DNA of 64,000 bases from Plotosus lineatus (GCA_024760905.1 CM045738.1:43432297-43496296), one strand, 5' to 3'; shown: positions 1 through 11,742, counted from the first letter of the stretch. The notes: a model not told the origin generated them from the sequence alone. Program-made: numbers and translations.

Positions 1-789
1 AGGTTCAATAAAATATGTTCTCGTATATATATATTTCATGTTTTCAATAGAACATCCCAAGTCCAGCTTCCTTCATTTTGCATCCGAATCAAAATCACAA
101 TACTTTATTTATCCCGCGAGGAAATTGTCTCATACCTGCCTTGCCACATTTAAACTGAATGATACGATCCGATGATAGAAGACAAAATTAAATCCCAGGT
201 AAGTAGTTGAAGTCAGTAGTAGCATGCGGCAGGATTTAGTAGATATAAAACCAACTCTAATTAAATGCCGGTAGAGAGGTAAGTCAGGCTTTATTAAGTC
301 AGAACCGCCCTAATCTGTCTCATGCCATTACATCTCTCCTTATGCAATGGCGTGAAATGCAAAGTGTTTACCCAGAGGCTGAGCTGAGGCGATAACATTA
401 TTGCCTGAATCACTGCAAGTAAATGACTCATCAGCACGAATCCTCAGCATGTTGGAGGGGTTTTATTCTGGATGGTAAACTTTTTTTTTTTTTGGGGGGG
501 GGGGTCAGTTCTAAAACATAAAAAACATTTCTGCAGAAGAAATCTTGATATTCATGAAATATTGCATGAAATGTACTGTATAAAACATGATGTAGCACCA
601 GCATGGAACATGACATGTCTCCTTATTAACCAATAAATTGCAAATTTGTTATTACTATATACAAATATAATTCTATGTTTATAGTAATTATTCTATTATA
701 TAATTATTAAAATTATAGTTTTGATTAAACTAAATGCCCTATGACATATTTAGTAGATTCTTGATCATTTATAAATCATTATGGTTGTT
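1..789. other. No gene seen
   Basis: AT-rich sequence with a T run and a G run at 480-503. Nothing coding or repetitive was recognised. Confidence 0.6.
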
Positions 790-1085
790 ATGGAGCCAGT
801 GGTGTAGTGGTTAGAGTGTTGGGCTCATGATCGGGAGGTTGTGAGTTCAAATCCCACTGAGACCCTCACCGTGCTAAGACCCCTGGGCAAGGTTTCAACC
901 ACAAGTGTGCCTCTGTTCACCCAGCAGTATAAATGGGTACCGGTAAAAATATACTGGGAAGGTAACCTGCGATGGACGAGCGTCCCATCCAGGACAAGTT
1001 CAACTCCTGATTGCTTCACGCTACGGAAACCAGGTATAAGCACCGGCCTGATGAGTCACGAGGCTCGGGTGTAAAAACCCAAACA
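790..1085 (+). mobile_element. SINE-B
   Basis: Head 'ggagccagtggtgtagtggttag' with A-box-like sequence and B box 'gagttcaaatcc'. The middle has 'cccagcagtataaatgggta' and the end 'gataagcaccggcctgatga'. The tail is ATCAA-rich rather than TTACC. Confidence 0.82.
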
Positions 1086-1149
1086 GTTAATCAATCAAAA
1101 AATCAATCAATGGTTGTTATAGCATTACGTATATATACATATAGTGTCA

Positions 1150-1392
1150 TTGGTGGCCTGGTGGTAAAGGTGTTGGGTTATCAAAGGCTGACCATGTCTC
1201 TCATTGTCTCTGGTGTGCGGCTGTAAAAGAACCCTTGCTGACTTTCATAAAGAGGACCTGAATAGTTCTCAGCATGTTTCTGCCCTGTGATGGCCAGTGA
1301 GCTGTTCAGAAGGGATTCTGCCCTCGCTAAGACAGAGCAGATACTTGCAAGGGACAGTGATGCTAGAAGCATGTCAACGCACCAGGAACCTG
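1150..1392 (+). mobile_element. SINE-A with the third (unassigned) 3' end, head partly deleted
   Basis: The A-box region 'tggtggcctggtggtaaagg' jumps straight to 'gggttatcaaagg', so the B box is lost. After the body the 3' end is 'gctaagacagagcagatact' and 'agaagcatgtcaacgcacc', unlike RTE or L2 ends. The other copy with this end is at 59508. Confidence 0.65.
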
Positions 1393-1397
1393 AATAT

Positions 1398-1720
1398 ACC
1401 GAAATCCCTCGCTACTTCCTGCTTCAGTTTCTGAGGTTTCAGTGCATCGCGGGTTTTTCAAAAATATTCATTATTAGAAATTAAGGAAAAATAGGGGAAA
1501 ACTTAAGGAAAATGCAGCAAAACAAAGCCAATTATCAAAAAAACCCAAACAAACAAACAAAAAACATCCCAAAACCACCCAACAAAACTACTTACATTTT
1601 TATGTGAGGTGCACATCTGTATGTGTGTGTATTTATATTTTACTGTATCTACATCTTATGCATTATTTTTGAATGTTTAATTGTTATTACAAGCATTCAC
1701 ATGTGTGTGTGTGTGTGTGT
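1398..1720. mobile_element. D-family fragment in reverse orientation
   Basis: 'ccgaaatccctcgctacttc' is the right end in reverse. 'gtgcatcgcgggtttttcaa' and 'gccaattatc' follow, then 'cttacatttttatgtgaggt'. It fades into a (GT)n run at about 1703. Confidence 0.65.
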
Positions 1721-1733
1721 GTGTGTGTATACA

Positions 1734-1774
<41 letters not shown>
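1703..1774. repeat. (GT)n and (TA)n microsatellite
   Basis: GT run followed by TA run, directly at the left end of the Tigger at 1775. Confidence 0.9.
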
Positions 1775-1777
<3 letters not shown>

Positions 1778-2560
1778 TGATACCTCAGCTCATGAACATA
1801 ATTGGTTCCCAGAAAGTGTGTGTGAGGCGAAAAGTTCGTCTTCCGAACATTTATTTCCCATAAGAAACCATTAAAATGAGAATAATCCGTTCCCAGGTCC
1901 CCATAAAACATAATTTTCTACTAAATAAGCCTTAAAACTACACAAAAATATACCTTATTTTATGTATAATAAATGTCTATTGTATTGTAATTAAAGAAAT
2001 AAACTGTACTGTATAATAAAGTGGTTTTATTTACCTTTGTGATGGTAGTTGATGGCTTGATGGAATGGAGTGGGAGGAGGAGGGAGGGAGGGACTTACTG
2101 TTTGGAAGGAGAGTTTGGAAACGCCTACTGTTTGGAAACACGCATAGCCACACACGCACCCTTAATAGCTTCCTTGTTCTTAAGGATGGGAGCAATGGTA
2201 GACTTAGTGTACTGGTACTGGGACGCTGAGTCACACAAACGCACACCTCGTTCGTGTTTTTCAATGATCTCCGCCTGTGGTGGGGTCTTTTTCGGTCCCA
2301 TAATAGCAAAAGTACACTCAATATGGTCCAAAATGTCTATCAAACACAAACCACTTCCGCATTCAAAGAAAGGGGGTGACGAACTGTGACGCCGTGAGCG
2401 TGTGTCAGCTTCTCGTGGCCGCCACCGTGGCGCTGTTCGACCGCGTGGTTTGATTCGTCCGCCGAAAACTAGTTCGTCAGCAGAAACGATATGCTCGCAA
2501 ATTTAATGTTCTTGAGGCGAAAAGTTCGTGAGCTTAAGCGTTAAATCAGCGGAGGTTTTA

Positions 2561-2564
<4 letters not shown>
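1775..2564. mobile_element. pogo/Tigger-type DNA transposon remnant
   Basis: It begins CAGTGATACCTCAGCTCATG and ends with the imperfect inverted form ..aggttttactg, flanked by TA. Subterminal 'gaggcgaaaagttcgt' occurs at both ends. It keeps a transposase N-terminus on the minus strand (2125-2301). It lies between two (TA)n tracts. Confidence 0.8.
2125..2301 (-). pseudogene. Tigger transposase N-terminal fragment (CENP-B/psq-type helix-turn-helix)
   Basis: Starting at the second Met (MGPKKTPPQ) the protein reads EIIEKHERGVRLCDSASQYQ and STIAPILKNKEAIKGA, a shape known from Tigger/CENP-B DNA-binding domains. About 58 residues remain and the catalytic DDE part is absent. It cannot be active. 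Confidence 0.65.
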
Positions 2565-2870
<306 letters not shown>

Positions 2871-2885
2871 AATGTATATGACTGT

Positions 2886-3155
2886 CCCCCCCCAGTGCAG
2901 CTAACTGGGTTATCAAAGGCGGGCCATGTCTGTCACTGTCTATGGTGAGAGGTTCATGTAAAAGAACTATTGCTGACTTTCGTAAAGAGTAGTTGCAAAG
3001 TCGTCAGCATGTTTCTGTCCCTTGCTAAAAGGGTTGTGACAGGAAGGGCATCCGACGTAAAAACCTCTGCCAAATCAAACGTGCGAATCAGATGATTCGG
3101 TTTGGCGACTCCCGAGTAAAGAAAAGGGGAAAAGCCGAAAGGAAGACAGACAGAC
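2886..3155 (+). mobile_element. SINE-A, RTE end, 5' truncated
   Basis: It starts inside the body ('ccccccccagtgcagctaac') and ends '..gccgaaaggaagacagacag'. The duplication aatgtatatgactgt / aatgtatctgactgt flanks it (2871-2885, 3156-3170). The RTE 5'-leader block 'gggttgtgacaggaagggca' is at about 3030. Confidence 0.88.
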
Positions 3156-3170
3156 AATGTATCTGACTGT

Positions 3171-3647
3171 ATATGTATTAATAGCAATAATTTGATATTT
3201 ATCTGAATATTGCTAATGTACCCAGCGGTAATGAGGAATTTCACATGCTGATTGGTATGTGATTTCGTTCTCTATTTCAGTTCTGCATTTACAAAAAATA
3301 AAACGAGCGAGAGAATCAGTTATGACTCATACCAAACGAATCACTGAAGCTATAGTACTAATCTTTCTGGCCTTATCGTTCAAAAAGCAATTACATTCGG
3401 AAGTAAAATACTGAACAGCATTATGTAATTTATCACAGCCATTATCATTTAAAAAATTTTTGCCAGGTCGATTTTTTTCCCCTCCCACAAACATGTTATT
3501 TTTGTCCTGTTGCATGAAGCAGACCTGCAGTCTGGAGGGTCATCTGGTGTGAGCTCCATGCTACCCGGCTCTTCTGATAAGCATCTTCTAATGATTGAGA
3601 CACACAAACATCCACACCTAGGGATAACTGGAAATTTGTCTAATATC
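3171..3647. other. No gene seen
   Basis: Unique-looking AT-rich DNA; only short random frames. Confidence 0.55.
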
Positions 3648-3805
3648 AATGTCTTTTGGGCTGTCGGAGGAAACTGGAGAACCCAGAGGAAACCTACATG
3701 AGTCCAGTGTAAGCATGCAAACTCCACATAGAAACACATGAGGTTTGAACCCAGGACATTTTTGCAGCAAGGCATGTGTGCTAATTATCTTGCGACTGTG
3801 CTTCC
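3648..3805 (-). mobile_element. SINE-C, partial
   Basis: Reverse copy with 'gcatgcaaactccacataga' and 'gtttgaacccaggacattt'. The tail is not present. Confidence 0.7.
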
Positions 3806-3860
3806 CTCTTGTTTCATTTATAATCTAAAGGAAATAAATTAAGCACAAAATCCATCAGGA

Positions 3861-4162
3861 TTCATTCATTTTCTGAACCGCTGGTGCCCATCTCTGCCAA
3901 CTCTTGGTGAGGGAAACCTGGACAGCTCGCCAGGCTATCACAGGGCAGAAACACTAACGGCTATGTACCTCCTGTTGTCGAAAGTCAGCAATGGTTCTTT
4001 TACATGAACCTCCCACCACAGACAGTGACAGACATGGCCGGCCTTTGATAACCCAGTGAGCTGCACTGGGGGGACAGCAGTGACGACCATTGACAGTGGG
4101 GCTTGAACCCCCAACCTAAGGATCGGCAATCCAGCACCTTTACCACCAGGCCACCACTGCCC
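3861..4162 (-). mobile_element. SINE-A, L2 end
   Basis: Reverse orientation, from 'ccactgccc' (head, 4162) to 'gaaaatgaatgaa' (3861). Part of the L2 tail is deleted after 'gaaccgctgg'. No clear duplication. Confidence 0.8.
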
Positions 4163-4644
4163 ATGCATTAGGATATCAGTGCAAAATCATTCAAATTGCT
4201 CTCTTTTCTATTCCCATGAGCACTGCACTCATCTCTCATGGCATGACCTCTACAATACCGGTGCTTAATCACAGTCTAAACTGTGTCCACATCATAAGCA
4301 GCTGTGAGAAAACCGAGTGATTTAATGACCCTGAAGCATCTGCTCACATGAGGATAATAAACCGGTCTGTCTGCAGCCGCACAGTGTGCTGCTTAACATT
4401 CTGATGTTCGCATTCTTTTTCTTTAATGAAAATTTGTCTGGACACAGTTTGCTCCTTTGTCCCTTGATGTCATCAGTGTTTAGTCATAACATTTTGTTAT
4501 TACTTCTGATACAGTATATTATATATATATTGCTTCTGAAAACCCCCTTCAAACAGAGGGGACTGATTTAGGAGTGGATGAGGTGGATATGAAAGCTGTA
4601 GACTTGCGTTCACACATAAAATACAGCGGTAACTTGACTTACAG

Positions 4645-4996
4645 GCAGTGGTGGTCTAGTGGTATAAGGCGCTGGATCGCTGGATCGCTGATCCAAAGGT
4701 TGGGGGTTCGAGTCCCACTCTCCACAAGGTTGTCACTGCCCCAGTGTGCAGCTAACTGGGTTATCAAATGCCGGCCATGTCTCTCACTGTCTATGGTGTG
4801 AGGTTCATGTAAAAGAACCATTGCTGACTTTCGTAAAAAGAGTAGCTGCAAAGCTGTCAGCGTGTTTCTGCCCTGCGATGGCCTGGCGAGCTGTCCAGGG
4901 TGTACTCTGCCCTCGCCCTCAGTTGGCTGGGATGGGCACCAGCCTCCCCGCGATCCTAATTAGGATGAAGCGGTTACAGAAAATGAATTGAACTGA
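4645..4996 (+). mobile_element. SINE-A, L2 end, inserted in a Tigger end
   Basis: Duplication acttgacttaca(g) / ccttgacttaca(ag) brackets it and belongs to the Tigger terminal repeat. 'gctggatc' is doubled in the head at 4671-4686. Confidence 0.85.
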
Positions 4997-5012
4997 ACCT
5001 TGACTTACAAGT

Positions 5013-5137
5013 CTGTCTTCCTTTCGGCTTTTTCCCTTTTACTCAGGAGTCGCCACAGCGAATCATTTGATTCGCACGTTTGATTTGGCAGAGGTTTTTA
5101 CGTCGGATGCCCTTCCTGTCACAACCCTTTTACAAGT
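5013..5137 (-). mobile_element. SINE-A, RTE end only
   Basis: Only the RTE-derived part is present (5'-leader block plus 3' end). It is bracketed by a perfect 11-bp gacttacaagt (5002-5012, 5138-5148), showing that this piece itself was inserted. Confidence 0.85.
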
Positions 5138-5319
5138 GACTTACAAGTGTCTTTTATAAAAAAAAATTCGTAATACGAGTTTCGATCCCACCAAAAAATC
5201 TGCCCCATCCAACCAGCAAAATTTTAATTTATGAGCTCTGCTGGGGAAATGGCTTTTCTGGGCTGATTAGTCTCATATGCTCCAGCATGTATTCCTCCGC
5301 GCTCCGAGAATGCCTTGTG

Positions 5320-6049
5320 CGGTGGTTCTCAATTATTTTCTGTGATGCCTCCTTTAGGAAGAAAACCACCCCCCCCCCCCATCCACCAGCACCCTACGCG
5401 TGACTATAAAGTGTGTTTACTGAATTTCATGTCGGGGCAGTGGTGGTCTAGTGGTATAGGGCGCTGGATCGCTGATCCAAAGGTTGGGGGTTCGAGTCCC
5501 ACTCTCCACAAGGTTGTCACTGTACCCCCCAGTGCAGCTAACTGGGTTATCAAAGGCCGGCCATGTCTCTCACTGTCTATGGTGTGAGGCATGTAAAAGA
5601 ACCATTGCTGACTTACGACAAGAGTAGGCTGCAAAGCCGTCAGCGTGTTTCCGCCCTGCGATGGCCTGGTGAGCTGTCCAGGGTGTACTCTGCCCTCGCC
5701 CAAAGTTGGCTGATATGGGCCCCAGCCTCCCCGTGACCCAAATTAGGATTAAGCGGGTACAGAAGATGAATTTCATGTCATTTGCTCGGTGCTTTTTCCC
5801 TACACCATCAGGAAAAGTGCCACTGCCACCTAGTGTAATTGCGCATCCTCTACAGTAGATGGCAAAGGTGCTCTCACAGTGTTGCCTACACCATAGGGAA
5901 CACAGTGAGACCGCCACATCCACCTACTGTAGAGGATGCGCAATTACACTTAATTCTAGTATGGTATGGCAAAAAGCATGTTCCCAAGGGTCATACGTGT
6001 CCCTTCGGCATCACACCGTGCCCCTCCTTGCACTATTTGAGAAGCACTG
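5320..6049 (+). mobile_element. hAT MITE (TTCTCAA family)
   Basis: Ends are CGGTGGTTCTCAATTATTTT and the inverse of CAGTGCTTCTCAAATAGTG. The flanking 8-mers gccttgtg (5312-5319) and gccttgta (6050-6057) are a one-mismatch duplication. SINE-A interrupts it at 5434-5766, and a short inverted pair 'tagtgtaattgcgcatcctc' occurs on both sides of 5900. Confidence 0.82.
5434..5766 (+). mobile_element. SINE-A, L2 end, within a hAT MITE
   Basis: Perfect 13-bp duplication tgaatttcatgtc (5421-5433, 5767-5779). The head is intact, with TGGTCTAGTGG and GGTTCGAGTCC. Confidence 0.92.
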
Positions 6050-6514
6050 GCCTTGTAGAAGCTCACCACAGGCCTTTCCTCGCTGCCATTTGTAGCATGC
6101 ACGTGCACAAAATTATCCTCTTCCTCTGTTACGCAACACCTCATGCCTGCCCACGAGACATCCTTGCGCATGCATCACATCTTTGCCGCAGTCGATGATC
6201 GGAAGGGTTAGTTGACTTATTGTTTATTCTTGTTTTATTATTATTTATTATTAATTATTATTAATGTTCATGTACATGTATTATGATTATGAAATATTTA
6301 TTGGTTTTACGTGTTTATCTTTAATATATTAGCTAAAATATGTGTTTGTGTCAGGTTATATGAGTTTGGGAGGGGATTGGAACGGATTAGTTGGTTTTTT
6401 ATTATCTTCTCTGGAAAGTTTTGTTTTATCTAACAAACATTTTGACTTACGAGCTTGTCCTCAGAACGAATTAATTTCGTAAGTCAAGGTATCACTGCAT
6501 ATGTTTTACGCCTG

Positions 6515-7250
6515 CCATTTGGGGGCTGGTTGGTGATTAGGGTGCTGGGTTTATGATCGAGGGGTTGTGGACTTGATTCCCTGTTAGACCCCTACCGTGC
6601 TGAGACCCCTGAGACAACGTCTCAACCACAAGTGTGCCTTTGTCCACACAGCAGCATAAATGAGTAGCAGTAAAAATACTGGGAAGTTAACCTGCAATTG
6701 TCTAGTGGGTCAGTGTTTCTCTTTTTTCAGCAGGTGGAATAGTTCCACTGGGAACCAACGACAGGTATGAGCAAGCACGGTTAGGATGCTACTGTGGAGC
6801 AGCTGGCTAACGCCTCTATTGTACTGCCTCAGCTTTCTATGCAACCAGGTGGTAGACAAACCAGAGAGTGGCACAACAACAGGCTGGCAGCTTAAATTAA
6901 GTGCAGGCAAATGTCTCAATCAAAAGATGAAAATGTTGAGGTTCTCTTTGGGAGTAATGATGATGGATAGGATCAGGAATGAGGACATCAGAGGGACAGC
7001 CCATGTAAGATGTTTTGGAGACAAAGTCAGAGAGGCTAGATTGAGATGGTTTGGACATGTACAGAGGAGGGATAGTGAGTATATTGGTAGTAGGATGCTG
7101 AGACTGGAACGACCAGGCAGAAGGCCCAGAGGAAGACCAAAGAGAAGATTGATGGATGTGTAAGTTGATCTCCTGGTAGCTTCACACTACAGAAACCGGG
7201 AATAAGCATCAGCCTGGTAACCACTCGACTCGAATGTAAAAATCCAAACA
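6515..7250 (+). mobile_element. SINE-B interrupted by other sequence
   Basis: Two parts, 6515-6705 and 7162-7250, make up one SINE-B. Between them lie an RTE fragment (6925-7161) and 220 unassigned bases. No duplication was found at the break. Confidence 0.65.
6925..7161 (+). pseudogene. RTE C-terminal fragment
   Basis: It encodes KMLRFSLGVMMMDRIRNE, then RCFGDKVREARLRWFGHVQR and GRRPRGRPKRR, the end of the RTE ORF. It lacks the RTE 3' terminus. It sits between two halves of a SINE-B (6515-6705 and 7162-7250), so it was inserted there with other sequence (6706-6924) whose origin I cannot tell. Confidence 0.8.
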
Positions 7251-7479
7251 GACTATTTTTTTAAATATTCTATTTATATGTATGTCAGTGAGGTATTGCA
7301 TCACAGGTACTTTTCTTTGTATTGCAACAATTGGATTACAGCTGGAACTTGTCCCTGGTTTCTGTAGCGTGAAGCAACTTGGAGTTTAACTCCGTTTTGT
7401 TGGAACACTCGTCAATTGTCCTTGTTGTTTGTTTATTTGTTTTCAAGGATAATGGCTCATCTGATCAATCAGTCTAAGG

Positions 7480-7764
7480 CAGGGCTCACCAACATGGTTT
7501 TGGTGGGCACCAGGTCACCTGCAAGGACAGCGTGAGTTGCCCGCGCTCCATAGCGCCACTCTCCATGAAGCTGCATCTAATTTTTTGGCTATTTTTAAAA
7601 AAATCAAATCATAGATGAATATCATTAATTATTAATGATAGCATATAATGAAAGATAAATTGAACAAATGTGTTATTTCAGAAGTGTGTACCGACCTGGT
7701 AGCCCTTCGCAGTAATTGGTACCCAAGACGTAGCTCTCAGTTTCAAAACGGTTGGTGACCCCTG
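7480..7764. mobile_element. hAT MITE, 285 bp
   Basis: CAGGGCTCACCAAC at the left and GTTGGTGACCCCTG at the right form imperfect inverted ends. The flanks gtctaagg (7472-7479) and gtgtaagg (7765-7772) are an 8-bp duplication with one mismatch. No transposase. Confidence 0.85.
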
Positions 7765-8089
7765 GTGTAAGGTATGCATTAATAAGAATGGACGTCATCC
7801 GCACATTTATTTTTTAAATTAAATTTCTAAATCCTATACAAACTGGAGAGAATGTTGTCCAATTTACGAACGCCCTGAGCTGCAAGAGCACATCAAGTAC
7901 ATCAAAGGTTCTGTGTGAAAGCAAAGTGTTGAGCTTTGAAGTGAAAGCATGCTGCTATCTCATCGCGTGAATTTAAAATCCCCATGCAGCTGCTGGCAGA
8001 TGTGGCTTTGGTCATATAGAGAAGGGGAGATAAATGCTGGTGACCTAATAATTGCATAAGAACCAAAAATCAGAGTTCCAGCAAACAGT

Positions 8090-8540
8090 TGCACGTCCTT
8101 CGAGGTCGAAGATGACCGTGACTTCATATCAGATTGATGACCTGCGGTATGGCGGAAGGCATGACTTGCGCTTGACTTGGATTCCAGTGAGGGAGGGTTA
8201 AGCAGATCGTCAGCATCACTCTCTCGTCCAGGTCTATCCGAGTCCGGTGGCACGACATAGTCGAGACGGCTGGAGACAGGTCAGGATGCGGAGGATGGCC
8301 AGCGGTGTCGCTGTGTGTCTCACTGTGCCCTGGTTGCGCTCCACAGCGCTTTGCTGGGTCCGCCTTTTTGTCCGCTGAACCAATTTGGTGATCTCTTCTG
8401 CACAATCAGACAGACCCAGTCTTCGCATACATAGGTAGATAGGTCCTACTCTTACCACCTGTGTGGTGGCATGCACACACGACAGTGGAGACTCGTGGTG
8501 GCTGGGACGCCTAACCCCATCACAGGGCCAAAAGACCTGC
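8090..8540 (-). mobile_element. LINE 3'UTR fragment related to the one at 63470
   Basis: 'tcgaagatgaccgtgacttcatatcag' on the + strand nearly matches the 63.48 kb copy in the same orientation. The rest of the minus strand is mostly non-coding. It is bounded by unassigned DNA and a (CT)n run at 8568-8596. Confidence 0.5.
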
Positions 8541-8564
8541 CACTGCCCTGACTGACTTAATTAG

Positions 8565-8567
<3 letters not shown>

Positions 8568-8595
<28 letters not shown>

Positions 8596-8616
8596 AGACA
8601 CGCACACACACGCTAC
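8568..8616. repeat. (CT)n and (CA)n microsatellite
   Basis: CT dinucleotides followed by a short CA run. Confidence 0.85.
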
Positions 8617-8631
8617 AATATATTTTATACA

Positions 8632-8770
8632 ATGGTTAGGGTGCTGGGCTCATGATCGAGAGCTCATGAGTTCGAATCTCAGCTAGAGTCCCCACTGTGC
8701 TAAGACCCCGGGGCAAGTGTGCCTCTTTCCACCCAGCAATACAAATGGGTACCAGTAAAAATACTGGTAA
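8632..8770 (+). mobile_element. SINE-B, 5' half
   Basis: 'ggttagggtgctgggctcat' through 'aaatgggtaccagtaaaaat'. Ends abruptly. Confidence 0.7.
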
Positions 8771-8804
8771 AAAGTACTGGTCTTTTCATACTGCCTCATC
8801 TTAG

Positions 8805-9095
8805 TGGGGCCGGTGGCATAGTGGTTAGGGTGCTGCGCTCATGATCGGGAGGTTGTGAGTTCGAATCCCACTGAGACCCTCACTGTGCTAAGACCCCTGG
8901 GCAAGGTCTCAACCACAAGTGTGCCTCTGTTCACCCAGCAGTATAAATGGGTACCAGTAAAAATATACTGGGAAGGTAACCTGCGATGGACTAGCGTCCC
9001 ATCCAGGGGGAGTTGAACGCTTCACGCTATGGAAACCGGGGATAAGCACCGGCCTGATGAGCCACGAGGCTCGGGTGTAAAAACCCAACAGACTT
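8805..9095 (+). mobile_element. SINE-B
   Basis: Complete copy. Downstream, 'taatgaactactagggtcag' and 'gtccaaaagccca' are directly repeated (about 9127-9160 and 9164-9200). Confidence 0.8.
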
Positions 9096-10289
9096 TTCAT
9101 ACTGCAGAGACTAGGATACTCTGGTTCTAATGAACTACTAGGGTCAGGTCCAAAAGCCCAATAATGAACTACTAGGGTCAGGTCCAAAAGCCCAACAGAC
9201 TTCCCTTAGACTTGGGTATCATGGTTCTGATCTGACTAATCTGGACAATCACATTCAAACACACAGACACTAATCTATCTGAGTCATGTGATCTGTTCTG
9301 GTGTGCTGATGCTCGCTGGAGTTCTCATCTTGAAAGCCCTTCCTTCTCGCTGATGAAGATCTAAATGGACCCAGATGGGCACTAACAGTCTGTTATCATG
9401 ACTGTTATCATGAATGCTGGTGATATAAACTCTCTTCAAAAACAATTATTTTGGACTTACAGGTGTATAACCAACCGGATTAGATTTTGGACTGTAATGA
9501 ACATCTTGTATATGGTTTGTGTCCTTATGGTTCCACCCAAATGAGGACGGGTTTCCCTTTTGGACCTGGTTCCTCTCGAGGTTTCTTCCTCGCATCTAGT
9601 GAGGGAGTTTTTCCATGCCATGTGGGAGACACTCGTTAGGGACGTGTAGGGATCATAGGAAGCGTTGAAATTCATTTATACTATCTATTTGTGGCTCAAT
9701 ATGTATTTTAAAAAGTAAAATTAGTTTGCCCAAGCAATAACCTTTTAATTTAGATTTTCATTTAATTTTCATTTTGTCCATCCGCCTATCTATCACCTCC
9801 TGGGAGAAAAAAGACAACCGAAAAACGACGAAGATTAAAAATCAGCGGTCTTCTGGCTCCGGTTCACTAACGGCGGAGCTCCCCGGCTGGGAGTCCCGCC
9901 TCTAAAAAGTTTTTCCGATTGAAAAATTGCAAACTTTAACTGAAAATTTAGCAGCGTGATTGTTGAAGTTTCCAGGATCATGGGCGAAACGTTTTCGGTG
10001 AGCGTTTTCGGTGGACGAATCTACGTCAACAGCACGGACGATGGCCTTTTAACAGTGAATGGTCGAGATGGCGCTTCCTAGAGGGCGATGTCGCGGAGTT
10101 CTTGGAGTCAAAGTGTTTCTTTGTTTGTTTTAAATGTTGCGACAGCTACAAGAGCGCAGTCCTTTTGGACGTTAGAACTGAGCACGCTCATCTCCTATCC
10201 AGAGCTAATATGCCACCGCAGCTCAATGCTAGCCGCACCCTGCTGCAGGATAACAATAGACCCAGGCGGAGATGCGGTAGGCGGAGAGG
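9096..10289. other. No gene; one dispersed-repeat-like block and a GC-rich stretch
   Basis: 9540-9640 ('tggttcctctcgaggtttct' and 'gagggagtttttccatgcca') resembles a block common in fish genomes. 9790-10290 is richer in GC and has short frames without homology I recognise. Confidence 0.45.
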
Positions 10290-10575
10290 GGCCGATAGGA
10301 AGGCTTCGTTGACTTATTATTTATTCTTGTTTTATTATTATTTATTTACATGTGTTGTTATTATTATGAAATATTTATTGTTTTTACATGTTTATCCTTA
10401 ATATATTAGGTGAAATATACGTATTTGTGGCAGGTTATATGAGTTTGAGCAGCAGTTGGAACAGATTCGTTGGTTTTCTGTTATTATGGGAATTTTTTTT
10501 GTTTCATCTAACGAACTTTTCGGTTTCCGGGCTCACCCTGAGAACGAATGAAATTCGTTAGCTGAGGTATCACTG
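10290..10575 (+). mobile_element. Tigger-type MITE, right half
   Basis: From 'cgttgacttattatttattc' to 'gctgaggtatcactg' it is the same as the right part of the 4624-6497 element. A matching left end was not found. It may begin in the GC-rich sequence before 10290. Confidence 0.65.
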
Positions 10576-11436
10576 TACTTTGATCGGCTCCCTAATGCAC
10601 AAATATAAATAAAACATACTCGAAGGGCTCATATATATTGGTGCTACTCATCACCGAATTGTTAAAAATATACTTACTTGATTCCCACGGATGATATGTT
10701 ATATTTAGGAGTTAGTTCAGGCTACATCAGAGAAAATAACGTGCCGTGGCGAGTTAAATGACTTCAAAATGTATTTCTATGTGGTTAAAATACAGACCAA
10801 TATCAATTGTTTGAGGTGACCAGTGTTCTGATTGGACCTTTCAACCACAAATTTGTTGGATTTGACCAGTATATTTGTGATTTCTGTTTGTGCCCTGCAC
10901 TTCCGTTATATGAAGCTGTTCCTCAGCACCTTGTTCAGTCGAACATGGTCTGTAGGGCAAGTGATTGAGGTTTTAATTCACTGTAAAAAGACTCACACAA
11001 CTAATGAGAGCAATGTTTGAGCAGCTGTTCACCCGTCAGCCAGCGTCTTTGCCTTTTTAGATCACACACACACACACACACACTATACACTTCAAGATGA
11101 CTAAATGTCAAATGTTCTCGTGTTTTTGCCTGGGGTCATTGGAGGCAGCAAATTTCACACCTCATTTTTGCGACCGTTTCCTTGAAGAAAACGTGTGAAA
11201 AGTCAGGGCACCACCAGGGGCGACTCATTTATTATGATGCTTGTGTCCTGTGCAACTGCAATACGAATCGTGTGAGAGGAAATTACCTCATAGCTGGCAA
11301 ATAAAAGGTGACGGAAAATGACATGGTTACTTTGTTCTTTTTCAAGAAGGGGCATTTGTCCTGTTCGGATGTACTGTGATTTAGACTCTTATTTTTTAAT
11401 AAGACAGACAGATAGAGTTGTGTTTATAGTACCGCT
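10576..11436. other. No gene seen
   Basis: Contains a short (CA)n at 11064-11083. Otherwise featureless. Confidence 0.5.
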
Positions 11437-11525
11437 CTTTGTGGCCCTGGTGAGCTGTCCAGGGTGTACCCCACTGACCCTAATAAGGGTGAAACGGTTT
11501 AGAAAATTAAAGAATGAATAAATGA
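11437..11525 (+). mobile_element. L2-type 3' end fragment
   Basis: 'ctggtgagctgtccagggtg' to 'gaatgaataaatgaatg', without SINE head or body. It could be from SINE-A, SINE-C or the LINE itself. Confidence 0.6.
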
Positions 11526-11530
11526 ATGCA

Positions 11531-11640
11531 GGTACACCTCGGCTTACGTTGTTAATTGGTTCCAGGAGAGACAACGTAGATCAAAAAAACGACTTAAATT
11601 GAATTAGCTTGCCTCTAGGCTAGCCTAGGCTAGGCCACGC
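11531..11640. mobile_element. Tigger-type end fragment
   Basis: 'acctcggcttacgttgttaa' followed by 'ttggttccaggagagacaac' is a typical Tigger-like end. The other end is not visible; a (TA)n tract follows at 11669. A further possible remnant 'cccattattagcgggggttg' lies at 11757. Confidence 0.45.
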
Positions 11641-11667
11641 CAAATTTACTTGTATCATATTATCTAC

Positions 11668-11668
<1 letters not shown>

Positions 11669-11736
<68 letters not shown>
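11669..11736. repeat. (TA)n microsatellite
   Basis: Uninterrupted TA over about 68 bases. Confidence 0.9.

Positions 11737-11742
<6 letters not shown>

Larger units (their letters stand above)
4624..6497 (+). mobile_element. Tigger-type MITE with several nested insertions
   Basis: The left end is CAGCGGTAACTTGACTTACA (4624) and the right end, inverted, is CAGTGATACCTTGACTTACG (6497). Inside are SINE-A with L2 tail (4645-4996), a SINE-A RTE end (5013-5137) and a hAT MITE (5320-6049) that itself holds another SINE-A (5434-5766). A related copy at 22822-23741 also carries the hAT MITE. Confidence 0.8.
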
